A stretch of 7,915 bases of DNA. It comes from JBIKVP01 sp044356745 (lineage in GTDB: Bacteria; Pseudomonadota; Alphaproteobacteria; Rhizobiales; Beijerinckiaceae). The stretch is taken from assembly GCA_044356745.1 (NCBI GenBank), contig JBIKVP010000089.1, positions 1 to 7,915 on the forward strand. The letters are read 5' to 3'. Under the pieces are notes generated by a model. That model was not told the DNA's origin and did no database searches. It worked only from the letters and a program-made list of their open reading frames with translations. The stretch's first letter is position 1, and each line of letters opens with the position of its first letter. Positions 1 to 4,907 of this stretch are shown here, in pieces. The position numbers and the translations under genes are program-made.

Positions 1-105
1 CTTCCTGAATACCACTTTTCCGCAAAAAGCACGATTATGGGTTGACCGCCTATCCGATAACTTCAAAATACTTCAGACACCAACTCTTCAAATGTGAGGG
101 GTATA
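1..105 (+). mobile_element. 3' end of an insertion sequence, left copy (partial)
   Basis: These 105 bases are an exact reverse complement of 7791-7895; identity stops at 106 (T here, G in the other copy). The block carries the C-terminal codons of a transposase, with the stop codon only 8 bases from the point where identity ends, so that point is the likely IS terminus. The end reads GTGAGGGGTATA. A terminal TA is compatible with an element that duplicates a TA target, as IS630 and Tc1/mariner relatives do. The remainder of the element lies outside the window, so neither the opposite terminus nor the target duplication can be checked. Confidence 0.85.
2..97 (+). CDS. Transposase C-terminus, IS630-like (5'-truncated by window edge)
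   Basis: Reading from base 2 gives 31 codons beginning FLNTTFPQKARLW, continuing through LSDNFKILQTP and ending in TGA at 95-97. The aromatic-rich tail with a D-N-F-[KR]-[IV] motif resembles the extreme C-terminus of IS630-type DDE transposases. None of the catalytic DDE residues is in view, so the family call is tentative. The same peptide, seven residues longer, is encoded at the right edge on the other strand, which argues for a real multicopy gene. It runs co-directionally toward recR, whose start codon is 19 bases after this stop codon. Confidence 0.6.
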   Translation, partial: FLNTTFPQKARLWVDRLSDNFKILQTPTLQM

Positions 106-116
106 TATAAATTCAG

Positions 117-722
117 ATGCGTGATCCAGCAGGGCCAGAAATTCAGCGCTTAATACAACTTCTGGCGCGGTTGCCAGGGCTTGGGCCGCGTTCGGCGCGG
201 CGTGCGGCGCTTCATCTCATCAAGAAAAAAGAACAACTCCTTGCACCGCTCGCCGAGGCGATGCATGTCGCGCATACACATGTGAAGGTCTGTTCGGCAT
301 GTGGCAATATCGACACGTGCGATCCATGCACGGTGTGCAAAGATTATAAGCGTGATCCATCAACATTGATCGTCGTTGAAGACGTCGCAGATTTATGGGC
401 ACTGGAGCGCTCGCAAGCCCTCAACGCCCGTTATCATGTTTTGGGCGGTGTGATGTCTGCGCTTGATGGTGTTCGCATTGAGGATTTGAATATCATTCCA
501 CTGATTAATCGCCTGAAAAATTCGGATGAGATTAAAGAAGTGATCCTTGCACTGAGTGCAACTGTTGATGGCCAAACCACAGCGCATTACATCATGGACA
601 TGCTTAAAGAAACGGGACTAAAAATTTCACGCCTCGCGCATGGTGTGCCAGTGGGGGGTGAGCTTGATTATCTTGATGATGGAACCCTTGCAACTGCACT
701 CAAGCAACGCATTGCGTATTGA
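117..722 (+). CDS. recR: Recombination mediator protein RecR
   Basis: RecR acts with RecF and RecO to load RecA onto SSB-coated gapped DNA during recombinational repair. The 201-residue product is the usual family length. Visible in order are an N-terminal helix-hairpin-helix (LPGLGPRSARR, residues 19-29), a four-cysteine zinc finger (C59, C62, C71, C74), and a Toprim domain from about residue 81 (TLIVVEDVADLWALE with acidic E88). A conserved tail follows (RLAHGVPVGGELDYLDDGT, residues 172-190). ATG 117 is the first possible start, because TAA lies in frame at 108-110. No good Shine-Dalgarno is visible; GAGGGG at 96-101 lies inside the IS and is 15 bases away, too far to be ideal. In many bacteria recR follows dnaX and ybaB/ebfC; here an IS end sits immediately upstream. 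Confidence 0.96.
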   Translation: MRDPAGPEIQRLIQLLARLPGLGPRSARRAALHLIKKKEQLLAPLAEAMHVAHTHVKVCSACGNIDTCDPCTVCKDYKRDPSTLIVVEDVADLWALERSQALNARYHVLGGVMSALDGVRIEDLNIIPLINRLKNSDEIKEVILALSATVDGQTTAHYIMDMLKETGLKISRLAHGVPVGGELDYLDDGTLATALKQRIAY

Positions 723-766
723 GGATGACATGTTGATGGGGTCTGCCTTTATTCGATAACCCTCTT

Positions 767-788
767 GCGTCAGAGGTCTACCTCACGC
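767..788 (+). terminator. Weak hairpin after recR, possible terminator
   Basis: GCGT-CA-GAGG-TCTA-CCTC-ACGC forms an 8-bp stem with a CA bulge and a 4-base loop, followed by ATTTTG. The T-run is short, so termination would be weak. An alternative pairing (CCTCT 761-765 with AGAGG 772-776) competes with it. It lies 45 bases after the recR stop codon and 54 bases before serS. Confidence 0.3.
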
Positions 789-841
789 ATTTTGTGCCTA
801 TAAAATTAATCCTCCTTGAGTCCCTTTTATGAAAGCGCCCG

Positions 842-2314
842 ATGCATGATATTAAACTGATCCGCGATCATCCTGATGCGTTCGATGCGGGATTAAAAAG
901 GCGTGGGCTTGATCCGTTGTCGGCAACGCTAATTGATCTTGATGATCAACGCAAAGCAGCGATCACCAAAGCGCAAGAGATGCAAGAAAAGCGCAACGCC
1001 CTCTCCAAACAGATTGGGCAGGCGATGGCTGCAAAAGATCTCGCCAAAGCCGAGGCGCTCAAAGCTGAAGTCACAGCCCTTAAAGAAGCCGCCCCCAAGC
1101 TTGAAGATGATGAAAAAGCTTTGAAGCAATCACTTGATGCGCAGCTTGCCATCATCCCGAATAAGCCTTTGCCCGATGTGCCCGAGGGCAAGGATGAAAA
1201 AGACAATGTTGAGAAGCATACGTTTGGTGTCGCAAAATCCTACGCTTTCACCCCCAAAGAGCATTTTGAATTGGGCGAAGCGTGGGGCTTGATGGATTTT
1301 GAAGCGGCAGCAAAAATTTCAGGCTCGCGCTTTGTGGTGCTTAAAGGACAACTGGCACGCTTAGAGCGCGCGCTTGGTCAGTTTATGATCAATCTGCACA
1401 CCGAGCAGCACGGCTACACGGAAATCAACGCGCCTCTTTTGGTGCGTGATGCGGCCTTATTTGGCACAGGGCAACTGCCGAAATTTGAAGAGGATTTGTT
1501 TGCGACATTGGATTTAGCGATATTTAAATCCGAAATCGATCGCCTTATGCAAGATTATGATAATAATAATCCTGATAATAATGATAATAGTGTTCGTCCC
1601 GAACTTTGGAGCGTGATGAGTATAGAAGAAAAGATGTCGTGTCATATAGAATCAGAATCTAGAAGGCCACATTTCCAAAATCTAATAACTCGTCATATAC
1701 TAGAGCAGGAGCGTGACTACCTCATCCCAACCTCAGAAGTCCCCCTCACGAACCTTGTGCGTGAATCGATCCTCAGTGAAGAGGAATTGCCGTTGCGCTT
1801 TACGGCGCTTACGCCGTGTTTTCGTGCAGAGGCAGGAGCAGCAGGGCGAGATACACGCGGCATGTTGCGCCAGCATCAATTTATGAAGTGTGAGCTGGTG
1901 TCGATCACCACGCCTGAGAAATCAGCGGATGAACATAAGCAGATGCTTGGCTGCGCTGAAAACGTGCTCAAAGCGCTGGATTTGCCCTACCGCGTTGTCA
2001 CGCTCTGCACAGGTGATATAGGATTTGCGGCGGCAAAAACCTATGACATTGAAGTGTGGCTTCCAGGGCAAAAGATGTATCGCGAAATTTCATCATGCTC
2101 AAACTGCACCGATTTTCAGGCACGTAGAATGAGCGCACGCTATCGTGCTAAAAATGAAAAATCCCCGCAATTCGTACATACGCTGAATGGCTCTGGCATT
2201 GCGGTTGGTCGTGCGCTGATTGCCGTGCTTGAAAATTATCAAAATGAAGATGGCTCCGTCACCATTCCATCTGCGCTTCAGCCCTACATGGGCGGCGTGA
2301 CACGCATTGGATAA
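842..2314 (+). CDS. serS: Seryl-tRNA synthetase with a catalytic-domain insertion
   Basis: This class II synthetase charges tRNA-Ser with serine in the cytoplasm. The start MHDIK matches the family's conserved N-terminus, although no strong ribosome site precedes it. Residues ~28-105 form the charged helical hairpin that contacts the tRNA variable arm. The catalytic core shows motif 1 (LERALGQF to LPKFEEDLF, residues 174-220), the TxE serine-binding motif (T297-S298-E299), motif 2 (FRAEAGAAGRDTRGMLRQHQ, residues 327-346) and motif 3 (NGSGIAVGRALIAVLEN, residues 449-465). The product has 490 residues, against about 425 for ordinary alphaproteobacterial SerRS. The excess is one in-frame block at about residues 223-290, rich in Asn and Asp. 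All signature motifs are intact, so activity is likely. The usual downstream surE/pcm neighbours are absent. Confidence 0.95.
   Translation: MHDIKLIRDHPDAFDAGLKRRGLDPLSATLIDLDDQRKAAITKAQEMQEKRNALSKQIGQAMAAKDLAKAEALKAEVTALKEAAPKLEDDEKALKQSLDAQLAIIPNKPLPDVPEGKDEKDNVEKHTFGVAKSYAFTPKEHFELGEAWGLMDFEAAAKISGSRFVVLKGQLARLERALGQFMINLHTEQHGYTEINAPLLVRDAALFGTGQLPKFEEDLFATLDLAIFKSEIDRLMQDYDNNNPDNNDNSVRPELWSVMSIEEKMSCHIESESRRPHFQNLITRHILEQERDYLIPTSEVPLTNLVRESILSEEELPLRFTALTPCFRAEAGAAGRDTRGMLRQHQFMKCELVSITTPEKSADEHKQMLGCAENVLKALDLPYRVVTLCTGDIGFAAAKTYDIEVWLPGQKMYREISSCSNCTDFQARRMSARYRAKNEKSPQFVHTLNGSGIAVGRALIAVLENYQNEDGSVTIPSALQPYMGGVTRIG
1508..1711 (+). other. In-frame insertion within serS (~66 extra residues)
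   Basis: Ordinary bacterial SerRS reads roughly ...KFEEDLFRTTDGRWLIPTAEV... Here EEDLFAT (ending at residue 222) is followed by about 68 unalignable residues before RDYLIPTSEV resumes at residue 291. The block is AT-richer than its flanks, contains repeated GATAATAAT units encoding DNNNPDNNDN, then a charged, probably helical stretch (IEEKMSCHIESESRR). It keeps the frame and has no stops. Boundaries are estimated from memory of family sequences, so they may be off by several codons. Confidence 0.8.
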
Positions 2315-2347
2315 ATATCATTCATGGGTCTGAACCTTTACCGTGTC

Positions 2348-2370
2348 ATGGCAAGCCTTGTGCTTGCCAT
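2348..2370. repeat. Palindromic dispersed repeat of alphaproteobacterial type
   Basis: ATGGCAAGC (2348-2356) and GCTTGCCAT (2362-2370) form a perfect 9-bp stem with loop CTTGT. The wider context, GTGTC before and CCACGCCTT after, matches the layout of the GTCATGGC...GCCATCCACG palindromes scattered between genes in many Hyphomicrobiales and relatives. No T-run follows, so it is not a classical terminator, though such hairpins can stabilise mRNA 3' ends. It lies in the serS-bioY gap. Only one copy is visible in this window. Confidence 0.55.
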
Positions 2371-2406
2371 CCACGCCTTTATAATCCATTGCGGTAACGA
2401 ATTGTC

Positions 2407-2412
2407 GGGAGA
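2407..2412 (+). promoter_or_regulatory. Ribosome binding site of bioY
   Basis: GGGAGA is six bases before ATG 2419. It supports that start over the longer frame-shifted reading that opens at 2324. Confidence 0.6.
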
Positions 2413-2418
2413 ACATCG

Positions 2419-2985
2419 ATGCCCCTACGCTCAATCATTCACATCGCCCTTTTTGCCGCGATTATTGCAGCGCTTGGGCTTGTTCCAAAAATCAATGTTC
2501 CGTTTGGCGGCGGTGTGCCGATTACAGCGCAATCCATGGGTGTGATGCTTGCGGGTGTGATTTTAGGAGCACGTCACGGTGCATTGTCGATGCTGTTGTT
2601 TCTCTTTCTCGTGGCGCTTGGCTTGCCGCTTCTTTCAGGAGGGCGTGGCGGACTTGGCGTTTTTGCATCCCCTTCAGCCGGTTATCTGATTGGCTTTGTG
2701 CCGGGGGCTTATGTGACGGGGCTTGTGTTTGCGCGCCTGAGAAAAATCCCCGTTTTTTGGAACGCGCTCATTGCCGCGACAATTGGCGGTGTTGGGATTG
2801 TTCATGCCTTGGGTATTCCCGTACAGGCGTGGCGAGCTGATCTCACACTATGGCAAGCATTCGTTGCGAGCCTTGTATTCTTACCGGGATCACTTATCAA
2901 AGTTCTGGCGACAGCATTCATTGCTGAAACAGTCAAGCGAACTATGCCATCCACGTTCAATCTCACCGCGCATCGCCGTGCATAA
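2419..2985 (+). CDS. bioY: Biotin transporter substrate-binding component BioY
   Basis: BioY is the membrane S-component of ECF-type biotin transporters and works alone or with BioM and BioN, which are not in this window. The 188-residue, strongly hydrophobic protein has about six membrane segments. Family motifs visible are GGGVPITAQS (residues 30-39), GGRGGLGVF then PSAGYLIGF (residues 74-93) and LPGSLIK (residues 155-161). The last normally reads LPGDLIK; in Rhodobacter capsulatus BioY the equivalent Asp and Lys are reported as essential, so Ser158 is odd. K161 is kept. The gene end overlaps the ligase gene by 8 bases, indicating co-translation. I saw neither a BirA-type (TTGTAAACC inverted repeat) nor a BioR-type (TTATCTATAA) operator upstream. 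Confidence 0.92.
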   Translation: MPLRSIIHIALFAAIIAALGLVPKINVPFGGGVPITAQSMGVMLAGVILGARHGALSMLLFLFLVALGLPLLSGGRGGLGVFASPSAGYLIGFVPGAYVTGLVFARLRKIPVFWNALIAATIGGVGIVHALGIPVQAWRADLTLWQAFVASLVFLPGSLIKVLATAFIAETVKRTMPSTFNLTAHRRA

Positions 2986-4471
2986 TATCACGACGCGTAT
3001 TCGTGAGCACGCTCAAAAGCGCCCTGACACGCAAGCTCTTGTGTTTGCAGGAGAGCATCACGAATCTATCACATGGCGTGAACTCGATGATCTGATTGAT
3101 CAGCTTGCTGAGGTTTTTAAAACCACTTCACCCCATCAACTGATAGCGCTTAATCTGCCAAATTCCCCCGCATTGATCGTCTGTTTTTTAGCGATTGCGC
3201 GGGCGGAACGAGAAGCTGCGATCTGTGATCCTGCATGGCCAAATACGCAGCGGAATGCGATTTTCAAGCAGCTTAGGCCGTCTATGATGATCACATGTGA
3301 TCAAGACAAAGCATTTGAGCACACAACGCATATTTTGCCAGAAAGCGCTTTGAATTTTAGTGGAATTAAAGAGTATTTTTCGGAAGAAAAATCTCATAAA
3401 ATACATGAAGAAAAATCATCATCATCTTTATTTTATTGCGGTTTTACATCTGGATCAACAGGCATCCCTAAAGGGTTCAGGCGCAATCATGCCTCGTGGC
3501 TGGCTAGTTTTGCGAGCGGTGATGAGACGTTTGACATAACGGCCAATGATACCATTCTTGCGCTCGGAATCCTCACCCATTCGCTTCATCTTTATGCGAT
3601 TGTCCATGCGCTTCATACGGGTGCGAAAGCCGTTTTTACGCCCCATTTTCACCCCGTTAAAATAGCGAAAACCATTGTGAAAGAGGCGATCAGCGTGATT
3701 TATGGCACGCCAACTCAGCTTGAATCATTGGCACTCACGCAATCGAAAACTCCCGCTATGGGCATGCGAAAAATTCTTTCATCAGGTGATAAGTTGTCAC
3801 TCAATCAGCGTGAATATTTGAAGCGCGCTTATCCTCAAACGCACATTGATGAGTTTTATGGCGCATCAGAACTAAGCTTTGTTACGGTTGCGAAAGAGAG
3901 TGAGAATGTGCCGCACAACAGTGTCGGGAGAGCGATGAAAGGGGTTACACTCACAATTCGTGATGTGATGGGGCAGGGCGTGCAAACGGGACAAGAAGGG
4001 TTTGTCTGTGTCGAAAGTGATCTGATCTTTTCATCTTATCTCAATCCTGCTGATGATCGGCTGCTCAGGTTTGGCAACGCGATCAGTGTTGGTGATCGTG
4101 GCATTATTGATGAGAAAGGCTTTCTCTATCTGACAGGACGCTTTGAGCGTTTGATTATCGTTGGTGGTCGCAATATCGCGCCTGAAGGCATTGAAAAAAC
4201 GCTTTTAATGCATCCGGCTATTCAAACAGCGGCAGTCATGGGCATTATGGACGAAAAACGCGGTGAAAGGTTGGTCGCTGTGATAGCTTTACGGGATGGA
4301 TATTCACTTAATCGGCAAGATATCGTCGCTCATGTCCGTTCATATCATCCAGAGTATGAAGTCCCTCAAGTCTTTTTAAAATGTTGTGATTGGCCACGTC
4401 TGATATCGGGAAAAACAGATTTTAAGCGCCTTAAAAAGGATGTGGAACAAGGAATGTTCTTAACCGTTTGA
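2978..4471 (+). CDS. AMP-forming acyl-CoA synthetase-like ligase, bioY-linked
   Basis: This is a member of the ANL superfamily, which activates a carboxylic acid as acyl-AMP and usually passes it to CoA. The open frame extends back to 2771, but the part inside bioY encodes nothing family-like. GTG 2978, which overlaps the bioY stop region, starts a typical N-terminus (HNITTRIREHAQKRPDTQAL) and gives 497 residues. Motifs numbered from this start: P-loop TSGSTGIPKG (157-166), YGASE (294-298), GDRGIIDEKGFLYLTGR (372-388), GGRNIAPEGIE (396-406), and a C-terminal catalytic-type lysine in SGKTDF (K479). A low-complexity EEKS/HEEKSSSS stretch precedes the P-loop. Pairing with bioY parallels yhfT-yhfU of the B. 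subtilis biotin regulon; the thiolase gene often found with them is absent. Substrate unknown. Confidence 0.88.
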   Translation: MHNITTRIREHAQKRPDTQALVFAGEHHESITWRELDDLIDQLAEVFKTTSPHQLIALNLPNSPALIVCFLAIARAEREAAICDPAWPNTQRNAIFKQLRPSMMITCDQDKAFEHTTHILPESALNFSGIKEYFSEEKSHKIHEEKSSSSLFYCGFTSGSTGIPKGFRRNHASWLASFASGDETFDITANDTILALGILTHSLHLYAIVHALHTGAKAVFTPHFHPVKIAKTIVKEAISVIYGTPTQLESLALTQSKTPAMGMRKILSSGDKLSLNQREYLKRAYPQTHIDEFYGASELSFVTVAKESENVPHNSVGRAMKGVTLTIRDVMGQGVQTGQEGFVCVESDLIFSSYLNPADDRLLRFGNAISVGDRGIIDEKGFLYLTGRFERLIIVGGRNIAPEGIEKTLLMHPAIQTAAVMGIMDEKRGERLVAVIALRDGYSLNRQDIVAHVRSYHPEYEVPQVFLKCCDWPRLISGKTDFKRLKKDVEQGMFLTV

Positions 4472-4478
4472 TCCACTG

Positions 4479-4494
4479 TGACATATTTATGTCA
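4479..4494. promoter_or_regulatory. 16-bp inverted repeat, possible operator
   Basis: TGACAT (4479-4484) and ATGTCA (4489-4494) are perfect arms around ATTT. The site lies just after the ligase stop and about 140 bases before usg. It resembles a dimeric regulator half-site pair but matches no operator I can name; the flank GTGACA is only loosely Crp-like. Confidence 0.3.
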
Positions 4495-4515
4495 AAACGC
4501 CGTTCCCAATTCACC

Positions 4516-4540
4516 ATATTGTTTCATCATGATACAATAT
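4516..4540. promoter_or_regulatory. 25-bp near-perfect palindrome, probable operator
   Basis: ATATTGT-T-TCAT-C-ATGA-T-ACAATAT has dyad symmetry about C4528, with a single mismatched pair (4523/4533). The long symmetric arms, AT-richness and absence of a loop suggest a binding site for a dimeric repressor rather than an RNA hairpin. It lies about 42 bases upstream of the candidate usg -10 box. I do not recognise the regulator. Confidence 0.45.
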
Positions 4541-4581
4541 TCGCATATCTCACCTGCCGCATTTTATTTATATTTGAGATG

Positions 4582-4587
4582 TATAAT
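4582..4587 (+). promoter_or_regulatory. Candidate -10 box of the usg promoter
   Basis: This is a perfect TATAAT. No convincing -35 box lies 16-18 bases upstream (GCATTT region), so it may be activator-dependent or a chance match in AT-rich DNA. A start about 7 bases on would place the 5' end of the transcript at roughly 4594, exactly where the leader hairpin begins. Confidence 0.4.
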
Positions 4588-4593
4588 CAACAA

Positions 4594-4626
4594 TGCCACG
4601 GGAAACGTGGAGCCGTGGCAAGGAGG
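4594..4626 (+). promoter_or_regulatory. usg leader hairpin abutting a strong Shine-Dalgarno
   Basis: TGCCACGG (4594-4601) pairs perfectly with CCGTGGCA (4613-4620) around an 11-base loop. A shorter alternative, CCACG (4596-4600) with CGTGG (4606-4610), is mutually exclusive with it. The Shine-Dalgarno AAGGAGG (4620-4626) begins on the last base of the stem and is six bases before the usg ATG. Stem formation would leave the site open, while fraying or refolding could change access. It may simply protect the mRNA 5' end. Confidence 0.45.
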
Positions 4627-4632
4627 TTTGTC

Positions 4633-4902
4633 ATGGTTTCACAGGATTTCATTAAGCAGCTTGAAGGCTATGGATTGACGACGGCTGAAATACTTTACCG
4701 TATGCCGGATCATCCATCATTCTTACAAAGTTATGTTTGGCAGGATTACGATCTTGCGCCAAAATTTCCTATACTGCTTGAATTTTTGAAATTCTGGAAA
4801 GATAAGCTTGAAGGGCCGTTACATTCTGTGCGTGTTGCTCATGCAGGTTTAATCAAGCCAGCGGAAATTTCCATCGCCAAACTCCAGCTTGATCTGCACT
4901 GA
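4633..4902 (+). CDS. usg: Usg family protein
   Basis: This 89-residue protein matches the small alphaproteobacterial Usg family, named for the gene upstream of trpFBA in Caulobacter crescentus; its function is unknown. Conserved stretches visible are GYGLTTAEILY (residues 12-22), MPDHPSFLQSYVWQDYDLAP (residues 24-43), FPILLEFLKFW (residues 45-55) and GPLHSVRVAH (residues 61-70), which span nearly the whole protein. There is no signal peptide or membrane segment, so it is probably cytoplasmic. The frame opens upstream at 4468, but AAGGAGG six bases before ATG 4633 and the family N-terminus (MVSQDF) fix this start. No trp genes are nearby. It converges on the acetyltransferase gene with five bases between stops and no strong terminator. 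Confidence 0.92.
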   Translation: MVSQDFIKQLEGYGLTTAEILYRMPDHPSFLQSYVWQDYDLAPKFPILLEFLKFWKDKLEGPLHSVRVAHAGLIKPAEISIAKLQLDLH

Positions 4903-4907
4903 TCCGA

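Noticed and set aside
749..759. TTATTCGATAA as a BioR-like operator
   Set aside because: It has an extra base relative to the TTATNNATAA form and lies upstream of serS, not of bioY.
929..1206. Three open frames over the serS coiled-coil region
   Set aside because: Low-complexity Lys/Glu/Ala coding yields stop-free shadows; their products are Ser-, Phe- or Lys-rich and unlike any family.
1508..1711. Intein or group I/II intron inside serS
   Set aside because: It is too short for an intein, has no splicing-block residues at the junctions, and the frame is continuous, so no RNA splicing is needed.
2324..2545. 73-codon open frame after serS
   Set aside because: It crosses the palindromic repeat and then shadows bioY out of frame; it has no recognisable protein features.
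2771..2977. N-terminal 69-codon extension of the ligase reading frame
   Set aside because: It lies wholly inside bioY in another frame, shows no ligase-family sequence, and the family-like N-terminus begins at GTG 2978.
3377..3425. Repeated GAAGAAAAATC units in the ligase gene as a mobile insertion
   Set aside because: The two short repeats encode a hydrophilic linker just before the P-loop, where ANL enzymes vary in length; no clear insertion boundary is visible.
4468..4632. Upstream extension of usg to 144 residues, and an overlapping open frame at 4478-4678
   Set aside because: Both cover AT-rich regulatory sequence. The Shine-Dalgarno and family N-terminus place the usg start at 4633, and the other frame shows nothing conserved.
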